Below are positions 55,658 to 64,000 of a DNA stretch of 64,000 bases, in pieces. The notes below the pieces were generated by a model. That model ran no database searches and was not told the DNA's origin. It worked only from the letters and a program-made list of their open reading frames with translations. The position numbers and the translations under genes are program-made. The DNA lies in the NCBI RefSeq assembly GCF_029869925.1, contig NZ_CP118605.1, positions 4,321,001-4,385,000 on the forward strand. Reading direction: 5' to 3'. The DNA comes from Microbulbifer bruguierae. GTDB lineage: Bacteria > Pseudomonadota > Gammaproteobacteria > Pseudomonadales > Cellvibrionaceae. Each line of letters opens with the position of its first letter. Position 1 is the first letter of the stretch.

Positions 55658-57139
55658 ATGATTCTCTCCATAGATCAGGGTACAACCGGTACCACTGCGT
55701 TTGTTTTTGACGGTGACGGCAGGCTGTTGGGCCGCAGTTACTCTGAATTCCCCCAATATTATCCCCGTCCGGGCTGGGTTGAGCACGATGCCAGTGAAAT
55801 CTGGCAAGTGACTTTACAGGTCTGCGCTGCGGCCCTGCAGCGCGCAGGTATTGGTGCTAGTGCGCTGGCTGCGCTGGGTATCACTAATCAACGGGAGACT
55901 GTGGTCCTCTGGGACCGCAAAACCGGTGAACCGGTACACCGGGCCATTGTGTGGCAGTGTCGCCGCTCCTCAGAGATCTGTGCCGGGCTGCGGTCCCGCG
56001 GACTGGAAGAGGGGGTGCGCGAAAAAACGGGGCTGCTTCTGGATCCCTATTTTTCAGCCAGCAAACTAAGCTGGGTTTTCCGCGAGAATCCCGAGCTATT
56101 GCAAAAGGCGCACACCGGCGAAATCGCCTTTGGCACGGTCGACAGCTGGCTGATCTGGCGTCTTACCGGTGGCCAAGCCCATGTTACTGATCACACCAAT
56201 GCCAGCCGCACACTCTTATATAACCTCGACAAACAGCAGTGGGATGATGAGCTACTGGCGATGTTCGAATGTCCGCAGGCGATACTTCCGGACATCCGAC
56301 CCTCCGCAGGGCTGTTTGCAACTACCGACCCAGACGTGTTTTTCGGCGCACAAATTCCGATCTCAGGCGTTGCCGGGGATCAGCAGGCGGCCTTGTTCGG
56401 TCAGGGTTGTACCAGACCGGGAAGTCTGAAAAATACCTACGGCACAGGCTGTTTCATGCTGGCCATTGCAGGCTACAGGCGCCCCCGGATACCGGAAGGG
56501 CTTCTGGCGACCATGGCCTGCGACCAGCACGGACAGCCGCAGTACGCGATTGAGGGTTCGGTGTTCAATGCCGGGGCGGCGGTACAGTGGCTGCGGGATG
56601 ATCTGGGGGTAATCCCGCAGGCATCGGAAAGTGAGCAGATTGCCTTCAGTATTCCCGATACCCGCGGCGTTTATCTGGTGCCAGCTTTTAGTGGTCTTGG
56701 GGCCCCGCACTGGGATGCGGATGCCAGGGGCGCGGTTTTTGGCTTGACCCGGGGTGCGGGCAGGGCAGAGCTGGTTCGGGCGACGCTGGAATCGATTGCT
56801 TATCAGAGCCACGAACTGGCAGATCTTATGGCCCAGGCCCTCGGGGTAGATCTCCAGTGCCTTCGGGTAGATGGGGGCGCCAGTGCGAATAATTTTTTGA
56901 TGCAGTTCCAGGCGGACATTTCCCGGCTACGGGTGGAGCGTCCCCGGCAGATCGAGTCCACGGCGGTGGGGGCAGCACTACTGGCAGGGATTGGCGCGGG
57001 GATCTGGGTGAGCGAGCAGCTACCTGAATCCCTGCAGGACATAGAGCAGGATTTTCTGCCGCAAATGCCTGAGGGGCAGCGGCAAGCACTACTCGGCGGA
57101 TGGTGTAATGCGGTGGCGGCCTGTCGGGCTTATAGATAA
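55658..57139 (+). CDS. glpK: Glycerol kinase
   Basis: A 493-residue FGGY kinase making sn-glycerol 3-phosphate. Diagnostic segments: ILSIDQGTTGTTAFVFD, EFPQYYPRPGWVEHD, GITNQRETVVLWDR, the PYFSASKLSWVF substrate region, SGVAGDQQAALFGQGC and YGTGCFMLAI. Length is typical (about 495-500). No glpF, glpD or glpR is adjacent. The next gene, 43 bases on, is a monoacylglycerol-lipase-like hydrolase, suggesting glycerol salvage from lipids. Confidence 0.93.
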   Translation: MILSIDQGTTGTTAFVFDGDGRLLGRSYSEFPQYYPRPGWVEHDASEIWQVTLQVCAAALQRAGIGASALAALGITNQRETVVLWDRKTGEPVHRAIVWQCRRSSEICAGLRSRGLEEGVREKTGLLLDPYFSASKLSWVFRENPELLQKAHTGEIAFGTVDSWLIWRLTGGQAHVTDHTNASRTLLYNLDKQQWDDELLAMFECPQAILPDIRPSAGLFATTDPDVFFGAQIPISGVAGDQQAALFGQGCTRPGSLKNTYGTGCFMLAIAGYRRPRIPEGLLATMACDQHGQPQYAIEGSVFNAGAAVQWLRDDLGVIPQASESEQIAFSIPDTRGVYLVPAFSGLGAPHWDADARGAVFGLTRGAGRAELVRATLESIAYQSHELADLMAQALGVDLQCLRVDGGASANNFLMQFQADISRLRVERPRQIESTAVGAALLAGIGAGIWVSEQLPESLQDIEQDFLPQMPEGQRQALLGGWCNAVAACRAYR

Positions 57140-57182
57140 CGAGGCGGCGATGAGGCGGTTACAAAAATAAGAGGAGAGCGCC

Positions 57183-58043
57183 ATGTACTTTGAGTCTCGC
57201 GGTATCCGGCTGCATTACCGACGTTGGTGGGTGGAGAATGCGCGCGGTGTTTTGGTCGTTTCCCATGGATTGGGTGAGCACAGTGGGCGCTATCGGCGCC
57301 TTGCCAGGCAGCTCAACACCTGTGGTTACAGTGTTTATGCGGCCGACCATTTTGGTCACGGCCAGTCCCCGGGGAGGCGTGGGGATATCGAGGCGTTTGA
57401 ACATTACAGCATTGATCTGTGCCGGTTTGTTCGCCTGATTCGCCATGAAAACCCGGGACGACCGGTACATCTTCTGGGGCACAGTATGGGGGCGGTCATT
57501 GCCTGCGGCAGTGTCGCTTTTCCATCGGAGGGGGGGCGGGTGGAGAGCCTTATACTTTCTGCACCGGCGTTCCGGGGAGCGAAAGAGCCTGGGGTCCTGG
57601 AGAGCTCGTTACTCCGGCTGCTGGGCAGGCTATTTCCCGCGCTCTCCTTCCCCAATCGCCTGGATGTAAATGGAATATGTCGCGATCCAGAAATAGTCGC
57701 AGCCTATGAGGCTGATGATCTGGTGCACGACCGCGTATCACCGCGCTGGTTTACCGGATATCAGCGGTGCAGGGAGCGCCTGTTGCAGAAGCCCTCTGCG
57801 ATCCAAGTTCCTTGCTTGATGCTGCTACCGGAGGGGGATCGGTTGGTCGATCCCCTGGCAAGTCGCGCCTGGTTTGAGCGGCTGGAGGGGGAAACCCATC
57901 GCCTGAGTCGCTTTCCTGATGCCTACCACGAAGTATTCAATGAGCCCGGCGTGGGAGAGGAAGCGCTCTCCCTGCTGGTCGCACATCTCAACACCCTGTG
58001 CCGACGCGGCGTCCAGCCTGAGCGTCGATATGCCGGCGGTTGA
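57183..58043 (+). CDS. Alpha/beta hydrolase, monoacylglycerol lipase-like
   Basis: A 286-residue serine hydrolase. Nucleophile Ser101 lies in LLGHSMGAV. The oxyanion region VVSHGLGEHSGRY and the YAADHFGHGQSPGRRG segment are diagnostic of the monoglyceride lipase/lysophospholipase subgroup. The acid is in EGDRLVDPLASR and the histidine in DAYHEVFNEP, completing the triad. No signal peptide, so probably cytoplasmic or membrane-associated. AGGAGAG precedes ATG 57183. Pairing with glpK suggests it releases glycerol, but substrate is inferred. Confidence 0.86.
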   Translation: MYFESRGIRLHYRRWWVENARGVLVVSHGLGEHSGRYRRLARQLNTCGYSVYAADHFGHGQSPGRRGDIEAFEHYSIDLCRFVRLIRHENPGRPVHLLGHSMGAVIACGSVAFPSEGGRVESLILSAPAFRGAKEPGVLESSLLRLLGRLFPALSFPNRLDVNGICRDPEIVAAYEADDLVHDRVSPRWFTGYQRCRERLLQKPSAIQVPCLMLLPEGDRLVDPLASRAWFERLEGETHRLSRFPDAYHEVFNEPGVGEEALSLLVAHLNTLCRRGVQPERRYAGG

Positions 58044-58187
58044 GCGCGATTTTCCAGCGCTGTCATTGCCGCCGCGGGAATTCTCCCGTCGATCGTGAAA
58101 ACCCCGGAAAAGCGTTGTACCATACGCGGTCATTTTTGACCGGTAGCCCGGCGATACTGCCGGCTGCGGGATGATGCAGGGTGAATC

Positions 58188-58373
58188 ATGGACAAAAAAT
58201 TACTGAGCCTGCTGGTGTGTCCGGTCAGCAAGGCCCCGCTGGAATACCGTGAAGAAGCGCAGGAACTGGTCTGTAAGGCCAGTGGCCTGGCGTATCCGAT
58301 TCGGGACGGCATTCCGGTCATGCTCGAATCCGAGGCGCGGCAGCTCACTGTGGACGAAAAGCTGGAAAAGTAG
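58188..58373 (+). CDS. Trm112-like zinc-ribbon-type small protein
   Basis: A 61-residue protein of the Trm112/YcaR family, recognised by [31 protein letters not shown] and ESEARQL. In eukaryotes Trm112 activates methyltransferases; bacterial roles are poorly defined. Where homologues have CPxC, this one has CPVS (Cys11, Ser14), and only Cys29 remains of the second pair, so zinc binding may be lost. It usually lies between lpxK and kdsB, but here it is alone before the HIT gene. Confidence 0.85.
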   Translation: MDKKLLSLLVCPVSKAPLEYREEAQELVCKASGLAYPIRDGIPVMLESEARQLTVDEKLEK

Positions 58374-58405
58374 CGCTGCTGCCATCAGACAAGAGGTCGA
58401 GCCAT

Positions 58406-58768
58406 ATGGGTGAGCCGAGTGTATTCAGCCGGATCATGGCGGGAGAGGTGCCAGCGAAGCGAATCTTTGAGGACGATCAGTGCATTGTCATCGAAGACCG
58501 CTCGCCCCAGGCACCGACACATTTGTTGATCATTCCCCGTAAACCGCTGGTGAATCTGGTGGAGGCGCAAAAGGAAGATGCGCCCCTGTTAGGGCATCTG
58601 ATGTGGGTGGCCTCCGAGCTGTCCCGGCAATTGGGCCTGGAGGATGGCTTCAGGCTTGTGGTGAATAACGGCCGCAGCGCCGGCCAGACGGTGTTTCACC
58701 TGCATATTCATTTACTCGCCCAGCGCAAAATGCCTGAGGCTGGCCTTGCTGGGGACCCGCAAGGCTGA
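58406..58768 (+). CDS. HIT-family nucleotide hydrolase (HinT-like)
   Basis: A 120-residue dimeric protein hydrolysing purine nucleotide phosphoramidates. The triad HLHIH is at residues 98-102 ([13 protein letters not shown]); the N-terminal [18 protein letters not shown] and [12 protein letters not shown] are typical. HinT removes adenylate from lysyl-tRNA synthetase intermediates in some bacteria. It precedes alaS by 62 bases. Confidence 0.92.
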   Translation: MGEPSVFSRIMAGEVPAKRIFEDDQCIVIEDRSPQAPTHLLIIPRKPLVNLVEAQKEDAPLLGHLMWVASELSRQLGLEDGFRLVVNNGRSAGQTVFHLHIHLLAQRKMPEAGLAGDPQG

Positions 58769-58830
58769 ACGGTTGGTGCTGCTCCGTGCGGCGCCGCAAA
58801 ATTATTACTGACGATGTGGAATTTGGCTGG

Positions 58831-61443
58831 ATGAAGAGCGCACAGATACGCGAAGCATTTCTTGATTACTTTGCCGAGCAGGGGCACACCCGGGTGCCTT
58901 CCAGTTCTCTGGTGCCGGGTAACGACCCGACACTGATGTTTACCAATGCGGGCATGGTTCAGTTCAAGGATACCTTCCTCGGACAGGAAACCCGCCCCTA
59001 TGTACGTGCCGCCAGCTCTCAGCGTTGTGTGCGCGCCGGCGGTAAGCACAACGATCTGGAAAATGTCGGTTACACCGCCCGTCACCACACTTTTTTTGAA
59101 ATGCTGGGCAACTTTAGCTTCGGTGACTACTTCAAACGCGAGGCTATTCAGTACGCTTGGCAGTTCCTTACCAAAGTACTGGGGCTACCGGAAGAGCGGC
59201 TCTGGGTTACGGTGCATATCAGCGATGATGAAGCGGCAGATATCTGGCTGAAAGAAGTTGGCGTCAGTGCCGAGCGTTTCTCCCGTCTGGATGAAGATAA
59301 TTTCTGGCAGATGGGCGATACCGGACCCTGTGGCCCGAGCTCGGAAATCTTCTACGACCATGGTGAAGATGTGCCGGGAGGCCCACCTGGGTCGGACAAC
59401 GATGACCTCGATCGTTACATCGAGATCTGGAACCTCGTTTTTATGCAGTACGAGCGCACCGCCGATGGTGAACTGCACCCGTTGCCCAAGCCCTCAGTAG
59501 ATACCGGCATGGGACTGGAGCGTATCGCTGCGGTGATGCAGGGCGTGCACTCCAATTATGAAATCGACCTGTTCCAGGCGCTGTTGAAAGCCGCAGGCGA
59601 AATCGTTGGCTGCACCAACCTGGAAGAGAAATCCTTGCGGGTGATCGCAGATCATATTCGCTCCTGTGCCTTTTTGATCGCCGACGGTGTTTTGCCTTCC
59701 AATGAAGGACGTGGGTATGTGCTGCGCCGCATCATCCGCCGCGCTGTGCGCCACGGACACAAACTGGGTCACGAGAACATCTTCTTTTACAAGCTGGTTG
59801 CCGCGCTCGTCGAGCAGATGGGTGAAGCCTATCCGGAACTCCGCGAAAAGCAGAGCATTATTGAAAATGCCTTGCGCAAGGAAGAAGAACAGTTTGCCAA
59901 AACCCTCGACAAAGGCATGGCGCTACTGGAAGAGGGGCTCTCATCGTTACGGGGCTCGGAAATTCCCGGAGAACTGGTGTTCACCCTGTACGACACATTC
60001 GGCTTCCCCACCGACCTGACTCAAGATATTGCCCGCGAGCGAAGCTTGACCCTGGATATGGCTGGCTACGATGCAGCCATGGAAGCGCAGCGAGAACGTG
60101 CGCGAGCTGCGGGCAAGTTCAAAGTGGATTACACCGGTAATCTGGATCTTGAAGGTGCTACTGAATTTCTCGGCTACGACGCGACTGCGGGTACCGGCAA
60201 AGTGGTTGCCATACTCAGGGACGGCGAACAGGTTGAGCGCCTGGAAGAAGGGGAGAGCGGCGCGATTATTCTGGACCGCACACCGTTTTACGCCGAGTCT
60301 GGTGGCCAGGTTGGCGACAGTGGTTATTTGCAGGCGTCTGCCAATCGCTTCGAGGTGATGGATTGTAGCAAGCTCGGTAGCCATCATTTACATCAGGGAA
60401 AAATGCTGAGTGGCAGTCTTGCGGTAGGCGATAGCGTAGAGGCGGATGTTGCTGATGAGGTGCGCCAGTCCACCGCTCTGAATCACTCCGCGACACACCT
60501 GTTGCACGCGGCGCTGCGAAAAGTGCTCGGTGAGCATGTTACCCAAAAGGGGTCTCTGGTGGACTCCGAGCGTCTGCGTTTTGATTTTTCGCACCCGGAA
60601 GCGGTGACAGTGAAACAGTTGCGTGTCATTGAAACACTGGTGAACAGTCAGATCCGCGCGAACACAGCCGTCGAGACCGAAGAAACCGATATCGAGACGG
60701 CCAGAGCCAAGGGTGCGATGGCCTTGTTTGGCGAAAAGTATGGGGACACCGTGCGTGTGTTGACCATGGGGGAGCGTACCAATAACGCGGCGTTCTCTGT
60801 AGAGCTGTGTGGTGGTACCCATGTGGAGCGGACCGGTGATATCGGCTTGCTGCGTATCGTCGCTGAGAGTGGTATCGCCTCAGGTCAACGTCGAATTGAA
60901 GCAGTGACAGGTGCACATGCACTGGCGCTGTTCGATGAGGCTCAGCAGCGACTTGATCATGCTGCTGCGCTGCTGAAAACGCGTCCCGATCACGTTGCAG
61001 ACAAAGTGGAACAGCTGCTGGCAAACAATCGCAAGCTGGAAAAGGAATTGGCTCAGCTGAAAACCCGTCTGGCAAGTGGTGCCAGTGGGGACCTCAGCAG
61101 CCAGGCCGTCGAAGTCAGTGGAGTGAAGCTTCTGGCCGCTTCCGTCGAAGGTGCTGATGCGAAATCGCTACGGGACCTGGCAGACCAGATGAAGAACAAG
61201 CTGGGTAGCGGGATTGTGCTACTGGCAGCGCCTGGTGAGGACAAGGTTGCATTGATTGCAGCGGTTACCAAAGACCTCACTGGTCGACTGGCTGCTGGAG
61301 ATCTGATGCGTTTTGCCGCTGGTGAACTTGGCGGGAAAGGTGGTGGTCGACCGGATATGGCACAAGGTGGTGGCGTCAATGTGGATGCGTTGCCGGCTCT
61401 GTTGAAAGCAATCCCCGAGTGGGTGAAAACTAATATCCGCTGA
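58831..61443 (+). CDS. alaS: Alanyl-tRNA synthetase
   Basis: An 870-residue class II synthetase. The catalytic core has the motif-1 stretch [19 protein letters not shown], motif 2 in [18 protein letters not shown], and [17 protein letters not shown]. The editing domain has [11 protein letters not shown] with the zinc/deacylation cysteine-histidine in [13 protein letters not shown]-Ala domain with [15 protein letters not shown] ends it. ATG 58831 starts at the family N-terminus; an upstream frame from 58786 adds unlike residues. In the alaS-lysC-csrA order shared with many gammaproteobacteria. Confidence 0.96.
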   Translation: MKSAQIREAFLDYFAEQGHTRVPSSSLVPGNDPTLMFTNAGMVQFKDTFLGQETRPYVRAASSQRCVRAGGKHNDLENVGYTARHHTFFEMLGNFSFGDYFKREAIQYAWQFLTKVLGLPEERLWVTVHISDDEAADIWLKEVGVSAERFSRLDEDNFWQMGDTGPCGPSSEIFYDHGEDVPGGPPGSDNDDLDRYIEIWNLVFMQYERTADGELHPLPKPSVDTGMGLERIAAVMQGVHSNYEIDLFQALLKAAGEIVGCTNLEEKSLRVIADHIRSCAFLIADGVLPSNEGRGYVLRRIIRRAVRHGHKLGHENIFFYKLVAALVEQMGEAYPELREKQSIIENALRKEEEQFAKTLDKGMALLEEGLSSLRGSEIPGELVFTLYDTFGFPTDLTQDIARERSLTLDMAGYDAAMEAQRERARAAGKFKVDYTGNLDLEGATEFLGYDATAGTGKVVAILRDGEQVERLEEGESGAIILDRTPFYAESGGQVGDSGYLQASANRFEVMDCSKLGSHHLHQGKMLSGSLAVGDSVEADVADEVRQSTALNHSATHLLHAALRKVLGEHVTQKGSLVDSERLRFDFSHPEAVTVKQLRVIETLVNSQIRANTAVETEETDIETARAKGAMALFGEKYGDTVRVLTMGERTNNAAFSVELCGGTHVERTGDIGLLRIVAESGIASGQRRIEAVTGAHALALFDEAQQRLDHAAALLKTRPDHVADKVEQLLANNRKLEKELAQLKTRLASGASGDLSSQAVEVSGVKLLAASVEGADAKSLRDLADQMKNKLGSGIVLLAAPGEDKVALIAAVTKDLTGRLAAGDLMRFAAGELGGKGGGRPDMAQGGGVNVDALPALLKAIPEWVKTNIR

Positions 61444-61600
61444 AGTATCCATTGGAAATGCCAAATAGTGTGAATTGGTCAGGTTAATTTGGGCCGATTG
61501 TCGGGTTTATCGGTTGATTTGCCCGGAATTTGGTGATTAAGTGCGCGGCACACGCGTGTCAGGTGACGCGGGCAAGGTAGTAGTAAGGAACACTGGAACG

Positions 61601-62839
61601 ATGAGTTTGTTCGTGCAGAAATATGGCGGCACTTCGGTGGGCTCTATCGAGCGTATCGAAGCTGTTGCCGACAAGGTGGCCGGCTTCAAAGCCCAGGGGC
61701 ACGATATGGTCGTGGTTCTCTCAGCGATGAGTGGAGAGACCAATCGCCTGATTGATCTGGCGCGCCAGATCCAGGAACACCCGGACCCCCGGGAAATGGA
61801 TGTACTGGTTTCCACCGGCGAGCAGGTGACCATTGCGCTGTTGAGTATGGCCCTGAAAAAACGTGGCTATGACGCCTGCTCCTATACTGGCGGTCAGGTC
61901 AAGATTCTGACTGATAACGCCCATACCAAAGCCAGAATCCAGCGTATTGACGTAGAACGTATGCGCCGTGATCTGGACGCTGGCAAGGTTGTGGTGGTCG
62001 CTGGTTTCCAGGGCGTTGATGACGAGGGGAATATAACCACCCTCGGCCGCGGTGGTTCCGATACCACCGGGGTGGCTTTGGCTGCAGCGCTGGATGCTAC
62101 GGAATGTCAGATTTATACCGATGTGGACGGCGTCTATACGACGGATCCGCGGGTAGTTGATAGCGCCCGTCGTCTTGACCGGATCACCTTTGAGGAAATG
62201 CTGGAAATGGCCAGCTTGGGGTCCAAGGTCCTGCAGATCCGTGCGGTTGAATTCGCCGGGAAGTACAAGGTGCCGTTGCGCGTGCTCTCAACTTTTGAAG
62301 AGGGTGGCGGCACGCTGATTAGTCTGGATGAGGAAAACAACGAGATGGAACAGCCTGTAGTCTCCGGCATCGCGTTTAACCGCGACGAGGCAAAACTGAC
62401 AATCCGAGGCGTGCCCGATACCCCCGGAGTGGCCTGCCGTATCCTGGCGCCGGTGGGGGCTGAAAATATTGAAGTTGATGTGATCGTGCAGAACATTAGC
62501 GCGGTCGACGGAACAACCGACTTCACGTTCACTGTTCACCGGAACGATCTGAGCAAGGCGCGCAAAGTCCTTGAGAGGGTGGCTGAGGAATTGGGTGCAC
62601 GGGAAGTTGTATCTGACGATAAGATTGCCAAGGTCTCTATTGTCGGGGTTGGCATGCGTTCGCATGCAAATGTGGCTTCGCGCATGTTTGAAGCGCTAGG
62701 GGAAGACAATATCAACATCCAGATGATCACGACTTCTGAAATAAAGATTTCGGTGATCATTGATGAGCGTTATCTGGAATTGGCTGTAAGGGCTCTTCAC
62801 AGTGCGTTTGAACTGTCTGAACCCAAGGTCACAGAATAG
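61601..62839 (+). CDS. lysC: Aspartate kinase
   Basis: A 412-residue amino-acid-kinase-fold enzyme making aspartyl phosphate, first step to lysine, threonine and methionine. It opens MSLFVQKYGGTSVGSIER and contains STGEQVTIALLSMAL and LGRGGSDTTGVALAAAL. The C-terminus has two ACT domains (about 265-412) for feedback inhibition. ATG 61601 has AAGGAA upstream. It precedes csrA, and hom/thrC and dap genes elsewhere in the window use its product. Confidence 0.96.
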   Translation: MSLFVQKYGGTSVGSIERIEAVADKVAGFKAQGHDMVVVLSAMSGETNRLIDLARQIQEHPDPREMDVLVSTGEQVTIALLSMALKKRGYDACSYTGGQVKILTDNAHTKARIQRIDVERMRRDLDAGKVVVVAGFQGVDDEGNITTLGRGGSDTTGVALAAALDATECQIYTDVDGVYTTDPRVVDSARRLDRITFEEMLEMASLGSKVLQIRAVEFAGKYKVPLRVLSTFEEGGGTLISLDEENNEMEQPVVSGIAFNRDEAKLTIRGVPDTPGVACRILAPVGAENIEVDVIVQNISAVDGTTDFTFTVHRNDLSKARKVLERVAEELGAREVVSDDKIAKVSIVGVGMRSHANVASRMFEALGEDNINIQMITTSEIKISVIIDERYLELAVRALHSAFELSEPKVTE

Positions 62840-63054
62840 CTATAACCAGAGTGATGGATTGTGCCGGCAACCATAGCAATTCGGTTGTCTGGCGCACGGT
62901 ACGACCTATTGAGATTTCCGGCGTCTGGGCAATACTGAATAAAGTGACGGACAAGGTTCTCGGTTTGCAGTTATCTCGGGTTATTATGATCCAAGGTGCG
63001 GGCCAGGGATAACCGGTCGTACCAAATCACAGGATGATCAAGGAGAAGTAGGTA

Positions 63055-63252
63055 ATGTTAATTTTAACCCGCCGTATCGGTGAGACACTGATGGTTGGTG
63101 ACAATGTGACGGTTACCGTATTGGGTGTTAAGGGCAACCAGGTACGAATCGGGGTCAATGCGCCGAAGGATGTCGCTGTTCACCGCGAGGAAATCTATCA
63201 GCGTATCCAGAGGGAGAAGCAGTCCACCGACGAGAGCGGTAACCAGGACTGA
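63055..63252 (+). CDS. csrA: Carbon storage regulator CsrA (RsmA)
   Basis: A 65-residue dimeric RNA-binding protein that binds GGA hairpins in mRNA leaders and controls carbon flux, motility and virulence. [19 protein letters not shown] and [22 protein letters not shown] contain the key binding residues, including Arg44-like position in [20 protein letters not shown] precedes ATG. A terminator follows within 15 bases; tRNA-Ser lies beyond, as in E. coli and Pseudomonas. Confidence 0.97.
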   Translation: MLILTRRIGETLMVGDNVTVTVLGVKGNQVRIGVNAPKDVAVHREEIYQRIQREKQSTDESGNQD

Positions 63253-63266
63253 GAGACACCTGCCAG

Positions 63267-63293
63267 AAAAAGGCCGCATAGCGGCCTTTTTTT
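63267..63293 (+). terminator. Terminator after csrA
   Basis: AAAAAGGCCGC-ATA-GCGGCCTTTTT stem-loop followed by additional T. Confidence 0.9.
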
Positions 63294-63351
63294 ATATCTG
63301 TACAATTTGCCATCGATTCTCAAGAAATCACAAAAAGTTGTTGATTCCCCA

Positions 63352-63379
63352 TTGATTTTTGTCTGGCCGTTGGTATGAT
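63352..63379 (+). promoter_or_regulatory. Promoter of tRNA-Ser
   Basis: -35 TTGATT (63352-63357), 16-base spacer, -10 TATGAT (63374-63379) with a G/C-rich discriminator (GCCGC), 80 bases before the tRNA. Confidence 0.6.
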
Positions 63380-63458
63380 GCCGCTCACTTTCAGCAGCCA
63401 AGACAAATTGTCTGAGGCGCTGGTGGCTCCCAGCAAAAAGGAGTCTTAAAAGTTGTAC

Positions 63459-63548
63459 GGTGAGGTGGCCGAGTGGCTGAAGGCGCGCCCCTGCTAAGGG
63501 CGTATGGGTTAACACTCATCGAGGGTTCGAATCCCTCCCTCACCGCCA
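63459..63548 (+). tRNA. tRNA-Ser (anticodon GCU)
   Basis: A 90-base class II tRNA. The acceptor stem GGTGAGG pairs with CCTCACC, followed by discriminator G and an encoded CCA. The anticodon loop is CTGCTAA with anticodon GCT (decodes AGC/AGU). A long variable arm and the T-loop GGTTCGAATCC are present. Confidence 0.96.
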
Positions 63549-63553
63549 TCTTT

Positions 63554-63582
63554 AAAACACTCTCTCAGGAGGGTGTTTTTTT
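63554..63582 (+). terminator. Terminator after tRNA-Ser
   Basis: AAAACACTCTC / GAGGGTGTTTT stem with one wobble, loop TCAG, followed by T-run. Confidence 0.75.
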
Positions 63583-63666
63583 ATGACTGAAGTGTTCGCT
63601 GGAAAGTGAAGCTCCAGTCTTTGCGAACCCTTCGCTGGGCGGCCGCAAAAAGTTTTTTGAAACTGC

Positions 63667-63695
63667 TTGCGAAGCTTGTGTCCACTAAGTATAGT
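63667..63695 (+). promoter_or_regulatory. Tandem promoter 1 (stable-RNA type)
   Basis: -35 TTGCGA (63667-63672), 17-base spacer, -10 TATAGT (63690-63695), followed by TCGCGCCC discriminator. Confidence 0.55.
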
Positions 63696-63788
63696 TCGCG
63701 CCCTCACCGCTGCAGAGGCGGCGAGGTTGGCAGGATAAGTTGTTGATTTTCAAAGGGTTTTCCCTGAAAAAGAAATTCAAAAAACAGC

Positions 63789-63823
63789 TTGCCAGGGTCG
63801 GGGAGGTCGCTATAATGCGCGCC
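63789..63823 (+). promoter_or_regulatory. Tandem promoter 2 (stable-RNA type)
   Basis: -35 TTGCCA (63789-63794), 16-base spacer, perfect -10 TATAAT (63811-63816), discriminator GCGCGCC (63817-63823). Preceded by an A-rich tract. Confidence 0.75.
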
Positions 63824-63936
63824 ACTTCGACGGGGTCGCCAAGGCGACACCGCAGGGCTCCGGCAGCCCTTCAGGAGTTGAAAGTCAGCGCTGTTTAGCC
63901 TGGTTTCAAGCCTGAAAAAAGCTCTCAAAAAAGAGC

Positions 63937-63971
63937 TTGCCAAGCGAGAAGAGCTCGATATAATGCGCGCC
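63937..63971 (+). promoter_or_regulatory. Tandem promoter 3 (stable-RNA type)
   Basis: -35 TTGCCA (63937-63942), 16-base spacer, perfect -10 TATAAT (63959-63964), discriminator GCGCGCC (63965-63971). Same architecture as promoter 2, 148 bases downstream of it. The product begins within the last 30 bases or beyond the edge. Confidence 0.75.
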
Positions 63972-64000
63972 CTTCTCGAGATCACCGAGAGGTGGTTGAG

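Larger units (their letters stand above)
63549..64000. other. Stable-RNA promoter region at the right edge
   Basis: About 450 bases without a gene. After the tRNA terminator come three tandem stringent-type promoters (listed separately), with A-rich tracts before each that may be UP elements, and between the last two promoters two small hairpins (GTCGCC/GGCGAC at 63835-63848 and AGGGCT/AGCCCT at 63854-63870). Confidence 0.6.

Noticed and set aside
61444..61600. Lysine riboswitch upstream of lysC
   Set aside because: Only 157 bases are available and no conserved L-box features or terminator hairpin were recognised.
62965..62990. csrA promoter TTGCAG ... TATGAT
   Set aside because: The spacer is only 14 bases, too short for a confident sigma-70 call.
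1..64000. CRISPR array, insertion sequence or toxin-antitoxin system
   Set aside because: I saw no regularly spaced repeats, transposase-like protein, or paired small toxin/antitoxin genes.

Overview
This window reads as a stretch of bacterial chromosome from a gammaproteobacterium. Gene content and order (a map-rpsB-tsf-pyrH-frr-uppS-cdsA-dxr-rseP-bamA-skp-lpxD-fabZ-lpxA-lpxB-rnhB block, an ffh-rpsP-rimM-trmD-rplS block, dsbC-hom-thrC-recJ, recA-recX, alaS-lysC-csrA-tRNA-Ser) match the Pseudomonas/Cellvibrionales side of the class. A secreted PL3-type pectate lyase with a ricin-type lectin domain, and an alanine dehydrogenase paired with an Lrp regulator, suggest a marine polysaccharide degrader such as a Microbulbifer relative. 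That genus-level guess is inference only. Nearly all the DNA is coding, starts are often GTG or TTG, and no insertion sequence, CRISPR array or complete prophage is visible.

Region 1 (1-15.9 kb) is the accessory part. It holds the first 64 codons of a phage-type lysozyme-like protein cut by the window edge, a PutP-type Na+/proline symporter, a macrodomain hydrolase, an Mpo1-like membrane protein, the lectin-pectate lyase, an RND efflux pump with its lipoprotein adaptor, divergent lrp and ald, a flavodoxin with an unrecognised acidic partner, and a large acidic DUF4397 lipoprotein. A 112-bp nested inverted-repeat element lies just upstream of dapE.

Region 2 (14.6-23.1 kb, minus strand) is a lysine/peptidoglycan precursor and nitrogen-control group: map, glnD, dapC, nth, an ArsC/Spx-like reductase, dapD and dapE. 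It is divergent from region 3 (23.6-39.1 kb, plus strand), a translation and envelope supercluster: ribosomal protein S2, EF-Ts, UMP kinase, ribosome recycling, isoprenoid and phospholipid carriers, the RseP protease, BamA, Skp, lipid A synthesis and RNase HII. The usual dnaE-accA continuation is absent. Instead a CorB-like protein and a CcsA-like membrane protein (minus strand) lead into region 4.

Region 4 (41.4-55.6 kb, plus strand) holds SRP and tRNA/ribosome maturation genes, dsbC, threonine synthesis (hom-thrC), recJ, two small-molecule exporters, a small lipoprotein, pncC, and the SOS genes recA (with a clear LexA box) and recX. Region 5 (55.7-64 kb) holds glycerol kinase beside a monoacylglycerol-lipase-like hydrolase, a Trm112-like protein, a HIT protein, alaS, lysC, csrA and tRNA-Ser(GCU). 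The window ends in three tandem promoters with the TATAAT-GCGCGCC architecture of stringently controlled stable-RNA genes, which suggests that a ribosomal RNA operon or tRNA cluster starts just past the right edge.

I did not find a convincing undescribed multi-gene system. The best leads are the nested inverted-repeat element, the atypical Fe-S cysteine spacing in the endonuclease III homologue, cysteine-bearing insertions in BamA, the flavodoxin-linked unknown protein, the phage-type fragment at the left edge and the tandem promoter array at the right edge.
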